Shown here piece by piece: positions 8,859-17,507 of a DNA stretch of 64,000 nucleotides. Positions within the stretch are counted from its first letter, which is position 1; each line of letters opens with the position of its first letter. A model generated the notes under the pieces. The model ran no database searches, was not told the origin of the DNA, and saw only the letters and a program-made list of their open reading frames with translations. The stretch comes from Paenibacillus phyllosphaerae (GTDB taxonomy: Bacteria > Bacillota > Bacilli > Paenibacillales > Paenibacillaceae): contig NZ_JACHXK010000004.1 of the NCBI RefSeq assembly GCF_014192105.1, positions 62,001 to 126,000 of the forward strand, in the 5' to 3' direction. The translations under genes and the position numbers were made by a program.

Positions 8859-9764
8859 CTAACGGGTCTGAATCGCCGTTTCCAACGCCTCGATGTACGC
8901 TAGCCCTAGCTTGGACAACGTTACATTGCGGTGGCTGATCCAACCGACATTGATGGTGTCATCGCTCTCGAGCGGGACGGGGATAATCTCGTTGCCGTTC
9001 AGATCCGAACTGAGCACGCCCGTCGAGATCGTATAGCCGTTAAGTCCGATCAGCAGATTGAACAGCGTGGCCCGGTCATTGACGCGGATGCTCTTCGGAT
9101 GCGTGAGCGTGCTCAGGATTTCCTCCGCGAAGTGGAACGAATTGTATTCGCCTTGGTCGAAGGACAGATACGGATACGGTTCCAAATCTTCGATCGTCAC
9201 GATGGATTGCTTGGCCAGCGGATTATGGACGCTGATGAAGACATGCGGCTTTGCCACGAACAGGCTCGTGAACTGGAGCCCTGCCGTCTGCAGCAGCTTG
9301 TTGATCACTTTGCCGTTGAACTCGTTCAAATACAAGATGCCGATCTCCGACCGCATGTGCCTGACGTCCTCGATAATTTCGTATGTCTTCGTCTCGCGCA
9401 GCGCCAGTTCGTATTCGTCCTGGCCGTATTCCTTCACCAGACTGACGAAGGCGTTAACCGCGAACGCATAATGCTGGGTCGATACGGAAAAATGCTGCGG
9501 CGACGGCTTCGCGTTCCGGTACCGGCTCTCGAGCAGCTCGGCCTGCTCGACCACTTGCCGCGCATAGCTCAAGAATTCGACGCCCTCCTTCGAGAGCGTA
9601 ATGCCTTTGTTGGAGCGCTCGAAGATCGTAATCTGCATCTCCTCCTCCAACTCGCGTATCGCATTGGAGAGGCTCGGCTGCGAGATGAAGAGCCTTTTGG
9701 CCGCTTCGTTAATGGAGCCCCGATTGGCTACCTCGATAATGTATTTCAACTGCTGCAGCGTCAA
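8859..9764 (-). CDS. LysR-family regulator, probably of methionine/cysteine genes
   Basis: A 301-residue LysR regulator. The winged helix-turn-helix is N-terminal (INEAAKRLFISQPSLSNAIRELEEEM), followed by a linker helix and a type 2 periplasmic-binding fold that would hold the effector. The N-terminal wording (LQQLKYIIEVANRGSINEAAK) is close to the CmbR/MtaR/FhuR group that governs sulfur amino-acid genes in Firmicutes, and it sits immediately upstream of metE on the same strand. The start is TTG at 9764 with GGGAGGA eight bases upstream. A 12-bp tandem repeat lies just upstream. The effector is likely a sulfur amino-acid intermediate, by analogy only. Confidence 0.85.
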   Translation of the reverse strand: MTLQQLKYIIEVANRGSINEAAKRLFISQPSLSNAIRELEEEMQITIFERSNKGITLSKEGVEFLSYARQVVEQAELLESRYRNAKPSPQHFSVSTQHYAFAVNAFVSLVKEYGQDEYELALRETKTYEIIEDVRHMRSEIGILYLNEFNGKVINKLLQTAGLQFTSLFVAKPHVFISVHNPLAKQSIVTIEDLEPYPYLSFDQGEYNSFHFAEEILSTLTHPKSIRVNDRATLFNLLIGLNGYTISTGVLSSDLNGNEIIPVPLESDDTINVGWISHRNVTLSKLGLAYIEALETAIQTR

Positions 9765-9784
9765 GGCAGAGTCCTCCCGAATGA

Positions 9785-9832
9785 TGGATTGAATGTTTGA
9801 TTGAATATTGGATTGAATGCTGGATTGAACTT
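9785..9832. repeat. Four 12-bp tandem repeats upstream of the LysR gene
   Basis: Four head-to-tail 12-mers of the form TGGATTGAATGY, at 9785, 9797, 9809 and 9821, with one to three changes each. They begin 21 bp upstream of the TTG start and so lie in the leader or promoter of the LysR gene. They are not coding. They could be repeated binding sites or a slippage-prone tract. Confidence 0.75.
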
Positions 9833-9902
9833 GGATGTTCCCTTTATCGTATCACAGATCCGGCCTGGAATGGACGGCAGTTACGTTAATCGGCCGCATG
9901 TC

Positions 9903-9943
9903 AAAAAGGCCTGCGCGCGAGGGTCATCGCGAAAGCAGGCCTT
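9903..9943 (-). terminator. Rho-independent terminator of the GH4 operon
   Basis: AAGGCCTGC (9906-9914) pairs with GCAGGCCTT (9935-9943). The minus-strand product ends in five T residues, giving a strong intrinsic terminator 25 bp after the GH4 stop. Confidence 0.85.
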
Positions 9944-9967
9944 GCTAAACAATAACCTCTAATCGAT

Positions 9968-11266
9968 TCAGAAAAATTGCGGCAAATACGCCTTGTTCCG
10001 ATCCAGCATCTCGTCAAGCATGGCAGAAGCGGCATTGACCGAATCGATCAACGGGTGATTCGCAAGAGCGAGGAGCGCCGTCTGCCGGCTGCCCGTCACC
10101 GCGGCTTCGATGGCCAGCTGCTCATAGGCTTTGACCGCCTGGATCAAACCGACGGCCGCATGCGGAATGGTCGTGACCGGCTGCACGATAGGTCCGTCTT
10201 TCGTTACCTTGCAGTTCACCTCGATACATGCGTCATCCGGCAGGAAAGGAAGCGCGCCATCATTGCGGACGTTAAGCGTCTGAATATCGCCGGTATCGTT
10301 GTACAAGGCGTTCATCAGATTAACGGCTGCCTCCGAGTAATAGGCCCCTCCCCGCTGTTCCAATTGCTTGGGCTTCTCCTTCAGCTCAGGATCCTTATAC
10401 AGCTCGAACAATTCATCCTCCAGCCGTTTTACCGTCTCCGCGCGGCTTTCGCCTTTGGCGGCCGCCGCTTTCTGGTCGGCCAGCATCTCGCGGTGCAGAT
10501 AGAAATACTTCAAGTAATAGGACGGGATCGCGCCAAGGGAGCGAATGAGCTCCTCGTTCCACCCTAACTGGGGAACATTGCTGGCCGAATAGCTCGCTCC
10601 GCCGCCCAACAGTTCTTCCAACTTCGATTCGCCGTCGATCGTAATGCGGCTGATCCAATGCAGATGATTCAGTCCGACGAACTCGCATTCGATCCGATCC
10701 TGCCCCGCGCGATACAACGAAGACAGCCACTTGTATGCCGCTAGCGGCGAATTGCACAAGCCGATCGAGCGGATCTTCGTATGCTTCAAGATCGCCTCGG
10801 TTACCATGCCGGCCGGATTCGTGAAGTTGAGCAGCCACGCATCCGGGCAGAGTTCCTCCATATCCTTGCAGATGTCGAGCAGCGCGGGGATCGTCCGAAG
10901 CGCCTTCATCATCCCGCCTGCTCCCGTCGTCTCCTGCCCGAGGAAATCGTATCGGAGCGGAATCGTCTCATCCCAACCGCGCGCTTCCAGTAATCCGACC
11001 CGAAGTTGCGTCAGAACGAAGGAAGCGCCTTTCAGAGCCGAGCGACGGTTCAAGGTCAATTTCAAATCGATCGGAAGGCCAGAGGCTTCAATCATCCGCT
11101 CGGCAAGCTGACCGACGATCGACAACTTGTGCTTCCCTTGCTGAATATCGATAAGCACGATCTCGCGGACAGGGAACGTTTCGTAATTGCGGATAAAACC
11201 TTCGATCAGCTCGGGCGTGTATGACGAGCCTCCCCCGATGACGGCGATCTTCAATCGGTTATCCAT
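9968..11266 (-). CDS. GH4 family glycosidase (6-phospho-beta-glucosidase-like)
   Basis: A 432-residue cytoplasmic enzyme of glycoside hydrolase family 4, which cleaves phosphorylated glycosides by an NAD- and Mn-dependent oxidation-elimination mechanism. The NAD fold is at the start (IAVIGGGSSYTPELIEGF), then QLRVGLLEARGWDE, TNPAGMVTEA, the metal-binding Cys of GLCNSP near residue 170 and GLNHLHW near 200. Wording is nearest the LicH/CelF 6-phospho-beta-glucosidase branch. ATG at 11266 (AAAGGAG upstream) overlaps the kinase gene by 16 bp; the open frame to 11404 lies inside that gene. GH4 substrates normally arrive phosphorylated by a PTS, but here the neighbours are a kinase and an ABC importer, so phosphorylation probably occurs after uptake. 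Exact sugar unknown. Confidence 0.92.
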   Translation of the reverse strand: MDNRLKIAVIGGGSSYTPELIEGFIRNYETFPVREIVLIDIQQGKHKLSIVGQLAERMIEASGLPIDLKLTLNRRSALKGASFVLTQLRVGLLEARGWDETIPLRYDFLGQETTGAGGMMKALRTIPALLDICKDMEELCPDAWLLNFTNPAGMVTEAILKHTKIRSIGLCNSPLAAYKWLSSLYRAGQDRIECEFVGLNHLHWISRITIDGESKLEELLGGGASYSASNVPQLGWNEELIRSLGAIPSYYLKYFYLHREMLADQKAAAAKGESRAETVKRLEDELFELYKDPELKEKPKQLEQRGGAYYSEAAVNLMNALYNDTGDIQTLNVRNDGALPFLPDDACIEVNCKVTKDGPIVQPVTTIPHAAVGLIQAVKAYEQLAIEAAVTGSRQTALLALANHPLIDSVNAASAMLDEMLDRNKAYLPQFF

Positions 11267-12243
11267 TCGGTCGTAAGCTCCTTTACTGCCAAATCTTGAC
11301 ACAGCTGCGCATAGATCGGGGAATCGGCATGCGTGCCGCTGCGCTCCATGGCCAGCAGGATGGCGCCTGCAACCGGTTCCATATCCAGCACGCGCAGCGA
11401 GCATCCCGGCGCCTCAGCTTGCACGATCGGTTCCAACACGGCGGCGATATGCCGATTGTCGCTTCGCGTCAGCACGCTGCCGACCATGACCAAATCGAAC
11501 GTGTCCGCGCCCATGTTCAGCTTGCGTATGACCGCGCTGGCCGCCAATCCCAGCTCGCGTCCTTGCCGCTCCAGTATCTGTCTAGCCGGCGCGTCTTCGT
11601 CCCCCGCTTCGAACAGAATCTTCGCGAGCGTGTGGGGAACGCGCTTGCCTTCGTCCAGATAGTGGTCGAACATCGCCTGAACGTCCGGATAGCCTAACTC
11701 GCTGAGCGTGAGCTGGGTCAGCCGGGTCGGTTCCTCGCGTCCCTCCCAAGCGCGAATGACGGTGCGGAACACTTCCACGGCCAGCTCGCCTCCGCCGCCG
11801 AAGTCGCCGAATTGATAGCCGAATCCGCCGACCTGCAAGCTTTGGCCCCGGGCATTGACTCCGAAGCAATTGGTGCCGCTGCCGCAGATGACGACAACGC
11901 CGTCCGGCTGCCTCGTTCCGGCCCGAAGCCCGATGACCGTATCGCACACCACGTCATGACGAGGGAATCCGAGGTTGGCTACGAGCGGACGCAGAATCGT
12001 GAAATCCGCCTCCCGGTCGGCACCCGCCAATCCGAACATGGCAAAGTCGATGTCGGCAATGGTCACGTTAGCTTCCTGCATCGCTTCTTGGACCGCTTCG
12101 CGTATGCTGCGCTCCGCTACCTCCACGCCAATCTGATGATTGCCGCAACCGCTGCGCCCCCTGCCGATAATTCGTCCCTGCTGATCGGCGACAACCGCTA
12201 TTGTCTTGCTTCCCCCGCCGTCTACGCCTAAGTAATAGTTCAA
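11251..12243 (-). CDS. BadF/BadG-type sugar kinase (N-acetylglucosamine kinase-like)
   Basis: A 330-residue ASKHA-fold kinase of the BadF/BadG/BcrA/BcrD family. The first phosphate loop is YLGVDGGGSKT at residues 4-14, the adenosine/sugar region includes GLAGADRE and VVICGSGTNCFG, and FGDFGGGGELA follows. In this family N-acetylglucosamine kinases are the best known sugar enzymes, phosphorylating the 6-hydroxyl. It overlaps the GH4 gene by 16 bp, so the pair is translationally coupled: kinase first, hydrolase second. I infer that it phosphorylates an imported amino- or beta-linked disaccharide (or its product), making the 6-phospho substrate for GH4. It could instead phosphorylate a released N-acetyl sugar. 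Confidence 0.85.
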   Translation of the reverse strand: MNYYLGVDGGGSKTIAVVADQQGRIIGRGRSGCGNHQIGVEVAERSIREAVQEAMQEANVTIADIDFAMFGLAGADREADFTILRPLVANLGFPRHDVVCDTVIGLRAGTRQPDGVVVICGSGTNCFGVNARGQSLQVGGFGYQFGDFGGGGELAVEVFRTVIRAWEGREEPTRLTQLTLSELGYPDVQAMFDHYLDEGKRVPHTLAKILFEAGDEDAPARQILERQGRELGLAASAVIRKLNMGADTFDLVMVGSVLTRSDNRHIAAVLEPIVQAEAPGCSLRVLDMEPVAGAILLAMERSGTHADSPIYAQLCQDLAVKELTTEWITD

Positions 12244-12387
12244 GTCTGATCGCTCCTATTTGCAGAATGAGGATGATGAAGCCGACGCGCCACTCGCGGG
12301 ATTCTTCGATCCTTAAGATCGAAGATGCGAAAGGCGGCCGGCCTCTGAATGAGAGCTAATTTCCGTTATCCGTTGTCATCTAATGGC

Positions 12388-14061
12388 TTACTGGGTACCC
12401 AGCTTCTGCCGGTTCTCCTGCCACTTCGCCGTCTTGAAGGCAAGCAGCTTCTCGTAGCCGGCCTTCTTCGCGTCGGCTTCCGCCTGATCGAGAATGGCGC
12501 TGACTTCTTCATCGCTTCCCGCATTCTGAACCGCCTTGGCACGCGCCTTCTCATAGATTTCGAGGATTTGCTGAGCCGCAATGCCTTCTTCCGTATCGCC
12601 GGCCGGATCAAGATTGACGTATTCGGTCGTATTGAATTGCGTTTTCCACGTAATCTCCGATTGCCATCTGGTCTCCCAGTTCTTCTTCTCCGCCGGCAGC
12701 GACGATTCGAATTTCATCTTCGCGTTGTCGACGTAGACGGTGTTGCCGTTCCATTGGAAATTGACGGTCGAGTTCATCAGTTCGTCGCGGCCCTTCGTGT
12801 CGCTGGTGAACGCATCGGTGAAGAGCGGTTTGTCTTCTTCATCCACGCCATCCCAATACAAACCTTCCGGTCCCCACATAATGGTGCGCTGTCCTTCCGG
12901 ACCCGTGAACCAGTCGAGGAAAGCAAAGATCGCTTCGGGATCCTTCGCGGACTTCGTAATGACGCTGACGTTCCAGCCGAGCTGCTTGTAATCGCCCGGG
13001 AAAATCTTGTTCTTGTCGAGGCCTTGCTTATGAACCGGCCAGACCATGATGTAGCCGGCATTAGGATCCTGCTGCGTCAGCGCCGCATTGCCTTTCGCGC
13101 CGAATTCGGTCGGACTCGAAGCGACGTAGACGGCGACGTTGCCGGTCACGATCTTCTGCTCGACTTGTTCCAGCTTCTGGGTGAACGTGTCTTGCGAGAT
13201 CAGCTTCTCGCGGTACAGCTTGCTAATATATTGGAGCAGCTCGCGATAGACCGGATCGGTGAACAGCGATGTCAGTTGATCGCCGCTGGGCACGGCCATC
13301 ATCGTATTGAACGTATAAGGCCGGTTCTCGGCGAAGGCGGATACCATGACGTCGAGTCCTGCACCCGTTTGGCCGAGTTCAAGCGGCACGACGTTCGGAT
13401 ATTTTTCTTTGACCAGCTTCAGATAGTTGTACAGATCGTCTGTCGTCTCGAGGCTAGGACTGCCAAGCTCTTCGTAAATTTTCTTATTCACGAGGTAACC
13501 GGCATTGCCGTTCGGCTGCGTCGTGTACCAGTTCGGGAATTGATACAGCTTGCCGTCCGGTGAACGCAGCATATCCAAGGTAGACTCGCCGGCCCATTTT
13601 TTCAAATTCGGATACTTGTCGAGGTAGTCGTCGAACGGCACGAGCATGCCTTCCGCGCGCAGCTGCTCCACATCCGGGCCGCGCTCCATCCAGATCACGT
13701 CCGGAAGCTCGCCAGATACGATCATCGTCGACATTTTGTTCTTGGCCGCCCCGCCGGAACTGACCGGAACGACGTTCACTTTCTTGTTCTCTTTAATCCA
13801 TTTGGTCGCCAGATCAGCGCCCCACTCCGGCATCGTGTACCAGTCATAGTGCCCGTAGAAGGAGAACTCGAGCGGTTCTTTGCCCAGTTCATAGACGCTG
13901 CCGCTGTCCCCTTCGTTCTTCGCCGTCTCGTTGGCAGGTTCACCGTTGCTGCTGTTGTTAGGCGCATTCTCTCCATTCGAGCCTGTACAGGCCGACAGGA
14001 CCAGTACCAGCATGAGCATGACTGACAGGGCTACAAGCAAATTGGATTTTCTTGTTCTCAT
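12388..14061 (-). CDS. ABC oligosaccharide-binding lipoprotein
   Basis: A 557-residue solute-binding protein of the long LipO/YtcQ type. It has a signal peptide with lipobox LVLSAC at residues 20-25, then a low-complexity Asn/Ser/Glu linker and the two-lobe binding fold (VSSGGAAKNKMSTMIVSG, LPDVIWMERG). ATG at 14061 has AAGGGAG upstream; the open frame to 14088 has none. The two permease genes follow on the upstream side, in the order AraC, permease, permease, binding protein, kinase, GH4. No ATPase gene is present, as usual for this group, which is served by a shared MsmX-type ATPase. Ligand unknown, but context points to a beta-linked or amino-sugar oligosaccharide. Confidence 0.92.
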   Translation of the reverse strand: MRTRKSNLLVALSVMLMLVLVLSACTGSNGENAPNNSSNGEPANETAKNEGDSGSVYELGKEPLEFSFYGHYDWYTMPEWGADLATKWIKENKKVNVVPVSSGGAAKNKMSTMIVSGELPDVIWMERGPDVEQLRAEGMLVPFDDYLDKYPNLKKWAGESTLDMLRSPDGKLYQFPNWYTTQPNGNAGYLVNKKIYEELGSPSLETTDDLYNYLKLVKEKYPNVVPLELGQTGAGLDVMVSAFAENRPYTFNTMMAVPSGDQLTSLFTDPVYRELLQYISKLYREKLISQDTFTQKLEQVEQKIVTGNVAVYVASSPTEFGAKGNAALTQQDPNAGYIMVWPVHKQGLDKNKIFPGDYKQLGWNVSVITKSAKDPEAIFAFLDWFTGPEGQRTIMWGPEGLYWDGVDEEDKPLFTDAFTSDTKGRDELMNSTVNFQWNGNTVYVDNAKMKFESSLPAEKKNWETRWQSEITWKTQFNTTEYVNLDPAGDTEEGIAAQQILEIYEKARAKAVQNAGSDEEVSAILDQAEADAKKAGYEKLLAFKTAKWQENRQKLGTQ

Positions 14062-14120
14062 CGCCTTAACTCCCTTCCCCACCATCATCTATGGTCAAAG
14101 CAATTGCCTTAAACCCGCCT

Positions 14121-15014
14121 CTATTCTTTCAGCGAACCGATCAATACGCCTTTGACGAAATACTTCTGCACGAACGGATACACGCATAGGATCGGAACGG
14201 TCGCCACCATCATCGTCGCCATGGACAGCGACTTGGTCGTCACGGCGCGCATTTTGTTCAAGCGTCCTTGCGCAGCGGAGTCCATATTCTGCATCTGGTC
14301 GAGCATGATGTTCGAGTTCAGGATTTGCTGCAGCTTCGTCTGAATCGGCAGCAGGTCGACATTGGAGATATAGATACTCGGCGCGAACCAATCGTTCCAA
14401 TGGTAGACGGCCGTGAATAGCGAGAGCGTTGCAATGACCGGCCCCGAAAGCGGCAAAATGATGCGCATCAGGACACCCCAATTCGATGCCCCGTCGATCT
14501 GCGCCGATTCCTCCAGCTCGTATGGCATGCCCTTGAAGAATGTTCGGAAGATGATCATGTTCCACACGCTGATGATCCCCGGCACGACCATGACCCAGAA
14601 CGTATTCATCAGGTGAAGCTCGCGGATGAGCAGGTAGGTCGGGATTAGTCCTCCGCCGAAGTACATCGTGAAGATGCTGGCCACCATATAGAATTTACGG
14701 CCGATCAGCTCCCGCTTCGTCATCCCGTAGGCAAAAATCGCGGTGGCGACGATCGAGGCGAACGTGCCGACTGCCGTACGCAGCACGGATATGATAAACC
14801 CGTCGATGAGCCGGTCATCCTTGAAGACCACATCGTAGTTCTGCAGGGTGAATTCACGCGGCCAGAACGTGACGCCGCCGAGCGACGTATCGCTGCCCAG
14901 ATTGAACGAGATGACCGCGGCGTTCCAGAACGGATAGAATGCGACGAAGGCAAGCACGAACAATACGAGATAATTGAAGCCGATGAATGTCCGGTCTCCA
15001 CGTGTCAAATACAT
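14121..15014 (-). CDS. ABC sugar permease, YtcP/LplC type
   Basis: A 297-residue inner-membrane permease with six predicted helices. The conserved cytoplasmic coupling loop is clear (ELEESAQIDGASNWGVLMRIILPLSGP), and the C-terminus FVQKYFVKGVLIGSLKE is diagnostic of the LplC/YtcP branch. It pairs with the permease encoded just upstream to form the channel. ATG at 15014 has AAGGGAAGG upstream; the open frame to 15083 overlaps the upstream permease gene. Confidence 0.93.
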   Translation of the reverse strand: MYLTRGDRTFIGFNYLVLFVLAFVAFYPFWNAAVISFNLGSDTSLGGVTFWPREFTLQNYDVVFKDDRLIDGFIISVLRTAVGTFASIVATAIFAYGMTKRELIGRKFYMVASIFTMYFGGGLIPTYLLIRELHLMNTFWVMVVPGIISVWNMIIFRTFFKGMPYELEESAQIDGASNWGVLMRIILPLSGPVIATLSLFTAVYHWNDWFAPSIYISNVDLLPIQTKLQQILNSNIMLDQMQNMDSAAQGRLNKMRAVTTKSLSMATMMVATVPILCVYPFVQKYFVKGVLIGSLKE

Positions 15015-15033
15015 GCGCTGCACCTTCCCTTCC

Positions 15034-15999
15034 TCACCATAGGCTGTTCCCCGAACGTCTTGCCGCATAGTTCGCGAAGGCAAGGAGCGCGATGCTGATC
15101 AATGCTTTGAACAATCCGGCTGCGGTCGCGTACGAATAGCGGTTGTTCTGAATGCCGACCCGGTATACATACGTGTCCAGCACGTCGCTTACGTCCTTGA
15201 GCACCGGGTTGCTGGCAAGCAGTAGGATGTCTTCGAAGCCCGCATTGAGCAGATTGCCGATCGCCAAGATGGAGAAGACGACGATAACCGGAGTAATCGA
15301 AGGCAGCGTAATCGAGAACATCTGTCTCAAACGGCTTGCGCCGTCCATCGAGGCGGCCTCATACAGCTGCGGATTAATGCCGGCGATCGCCGCAAGGTAG
15401 ACGATCGACGTGAAGCCGATCTCTTTCCATACATTGGTGGCGACCAGAATGCCCCAGAAATAATTCGGTTCCGACATAAAGTTGATTGGTTCATCAATTA
15501 AATGCAGCTTCTCGAGCAGGATGTTCAAGCTTCCGTTATCGGTCGACAGAATCGAGACGATGAAGCCGGACACGATGACCCAAGAGAGAAAGTGAGGCAA
15601 GTAGCTGATCGTCTGTACGGAGCGCTTGAACATCCGGCTGCCCACTTCGTTCAGCATCAGCGCCAGCACGATCGGTGCCGGGAAGCCGATACACAGCTTC
15701 AGCACGCTGATGACGAGCGTATTGCGCATCACCGTCCAGAATTCCGGCGCGTGGAAGAACATCTCGAAGTGCTTGAACCCGACCCATGGACTGCCCGAGA
15801 ACCCTTTGAACAAACTGTAATCCTGGAACGCCATCAGGACGCCGTACATCGGTATGTAGCTGAATACGAAGATGAACAAAATGGCTGGCAGCACCATGAG
15901 CTGTACGTCCCATTGGCGGAACATCCGGATGATCAGCAGTGGCTTACGGACCGATTCATGCGTCGGCTTATCTGCTGGTTCGCTGTCGGAATGCACCAT
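15034..15999 (-). CDS. ABC sugar permease, LplB type
   Basis: A 321-residue permease with a cytoplasmic N-terminal tail of about 28 residues and six membrane helices. Hallmarks of LplB are YIPMYGVLMAFQDYS after the first helix and the coupling loop QLYEAASMDGASRLRQMFSITLP. It partners the LplC-type permease encoded 19 bp downstream. The AraC regulator gene lies 153 bp upstream on the same strand. That gap holds no gene. Confidence 0.93.
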   Translation of the reverse strand: MVHSDSEPADKPTHESVRKPLLIIRMFRQWDVQLMVLPAILFIFVFSYIPMYGVLMAFQDYSLFKGFSGSPWVGFKHFEMFFHAPEFWTVMRNTLVISVLKLCIGFPAPIVLALMLNEVGSRMFKRSVQTISYLPHFLSWVIVSGFIVSILSTDNGSLNILLEKLHLIDEPINFMSEPNYFWGILVATNVWKEIGFTSIVYLAAIAGINPQLYEAASMDGASRLRQMFSITLPSITPVIVVFSILAIGNLLNAGFEDILLLASNPVLKDVSDVLDTYVYRVGIQNNRYSYATAAGLFKALISIALLAFANYAARRSGNSLW

Positions 16000-16152
16000 A
16001 GACTTCCCCCTTTTCTATCCTTAGAAGGCATATTCATGTCATTCTTTATTACATTGTTGTGCCACTTCTTACTTCTTATTGTAGCGTACTTGGTTTACCG
16101 TTTCTTTACCAATACGATTAAGAACCAGCACTATCTTACGGAATCTTGTGAA

Positions 16153-17019
16153 TTAATGCTTGCGGGAGGTCATGGGGGTGACGCCGATATGCTTCTTGAA
16201 CAGCCGGTTAAAATTGGTCAACGTCCGGAATCCGCACTCCAGCGCGATGTCCGTGATCTTCATCTCATTGGCCTCGAGCAGCAATACGGCATGTTCGAGC
16301 CTCAGATGAATGAGGTATAGGAGCGGCGGCATCCCCACCGCCCGTTTGAAGATTTCGCTGAACCGGGACGGACTTAAGAAGACGAGCGCAGCCAGCTCTT
16401 CCAGCGTCCAGCCATAGGCGAAGTTCTGCTCCATCTCATGCAGGACGTGGCGGATTTTCTCCAGTTGGCGTTCGCTGATCGCATGTTGATCGGCACCGCA
16501 AGGCGTGCGAAAATCCCGGTTGACGAGGGCTAGGAATTGAAGCAGGTAGGCATAAACCATGGAGGTGTACGAACGCTCATGATGCTCATGCTCGGTCTGA
16601 AGCGCGAGCAGCAAGCCGCGCAGCTTGTCGATCTGCGGATGCTCCCGTTCGAGCAGATTCGTGAAGTGGACGTTCATTTCGCGGAAAGGGTTGAGAATTT
16701 CGGGGTCGAGTCTCAGGCTGCTGATCAGCCAGTTGCCGTCGAAGGTGACGACCTGCATGATCAGGTCTTTCGTCTCGTAAGCGCAGTGCAAATCGTTGGA
16801 GTTAATGAGCAGAATATCGCCCTGTTGGAATTCGAAGCGTTTGCCGTTGATGATGTAATAACCGCTGCCGGCCTTGATATGGTTGATCTCGAGCACGTCA
16901 TGCCAATGCAGCCGCTGATAGCCGCTGTCCACGCCGATCGTATCTTCGACGAGAATCGGATATTTTCGGGCCAATCTTACTTTTTCCTTGGCGATTTCTG
17001 ACACTTTCGCTATCGTCAT
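16153..17019 (-). CDS. AraC-family regulator with cupin sensor
   Basis: A 288-residue regulator. The N-terminal half is an AraC arm/cupin fold (HWHDVLEINHIKAGSGYYIINGKRFEFQQGDILLINSNDLHCAYE) that typically binds a sugar, and the C-terminal 100 residues are the double helix-turn-helix (TLEELAALVFLSPSRFSEIFKRAVG and ITDIALECGFRTLTNFNRLFKKHIG). ATG at 17019 lies eight bases after AGGAGG; the ATG at 17025 is only two bases away and is less likely. Placed first in the importer-kinase-GH4 locus and oriented with it, it is the probable local activator. Confidence 0.9.
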   Translation of the reverse strand: MTIAKVSEIAKEKVRLARKYPILVEDTIGVDSGYQRLHWHDVLEINHIKAGSGYYIINGKRFEFQQGDILLINSNDLHCAYETKDLIMQVVTFDGNWLISSLRLDPEILNPFREMNVHFTNLLEREHPQIDKLRGLLLALQTEHEHHERSYTSMVYAYLLQFLALVNRDFRTPCGADQHAISERQLEKIRHVLHEMEQNFAYGWTLEELAALVFLSPSRFSEIFKRAVGMPPLLYLIHLRLEHAVLLLEANEMKITDIALECGFRTLTNFNRLFKKHIGVTPMTSRKH

Positions 17020-17203
17020 GCGCATGACCTCCTATGACATTGCTAGGTTAAGCATGTCATAATAGGTGCCATAAAGGCAAGGGTTTAAAAGGCTTCGCCT
17101 TCTAGACTTCCCTTCCATTGATATTAACTTCGCCGTTTAGTGCCACCTCTACTTTTACTTCACTTCGTACTTTCCAACTACCTTCACTTCACCTCGCCCC
17201 TTC

Positions 17204-17401
17204 CCCCTCCATTGGAGGGGAACAAGAGGGTCATCACCCTCTTGACTCCGATAACTAGCGTGACTCGGAACGCGGCCGTCTTCGATGTGTCCTTTTGCGG
17301 AGAGCTCGCTTTTGTCCTCACGGAATGGCTAGCATGCAGGCATTGCATGCAGCCATCCGTTTGGACAAAGCTCTGGGTTCGAGCTTCGTTCGAACCTTTT
17401 T
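17204..17401 (+). other. Gene-free region with a series of RNA-like hairpins ending in a terminator
   Basis: No convincing gene lies between 17020 and 17507. Within it, four hairpins follow one another on the plus strand: CCCCTCC/GGAGGGG around 17204-17220; CAAGAGGGT (17223-17231) with ACCCTCTTG (17236-17244); a long bulged stem of about 29 pairs with arms 17301-17338 and 17344-17374 and a 5-base loop; and, one base later, GGTTCGA/TCGAACC (17376-17396) followed by five T residues. A fifth small hairpin, GTCCAC/GTGGAC, is at 17466-17480. The order of stems and final terminator suggests a plus-strand structured RNA, but I see no clear promoter and no match to a riboswitch or known ncRNA. A degraded or mobile palindromic element is the alternative. 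Confidence 0.5.
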
Positions 17402-17507
17402 GCCTTGGGGAGGTGACCTGGCGGGTTTGAGCGTTAGTCAGTTTACGTGCTGATCCTCGCTTGACGTCCACTTTGTGGACACGCTTACTATTTACACCTC
17501 TGGAGCA

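Noticed and set aside
12300-12330. Hairpin CTTCGATC-CTTAA-GATCGAAG upstream of the kinase gene
   Set aside because: It has no T tail on either strand and lies between binding protein and kinase genes that appear to be one operon; possibly an RNA-processing or stabilising stem, but nothing further supports it.
17140-17471. Two open frames of about 95 codons, one per strand, in the gene-free region
   Set aside because: Neither has a ribosome binding site or protein-like composition, and both run through the strong hairpins.
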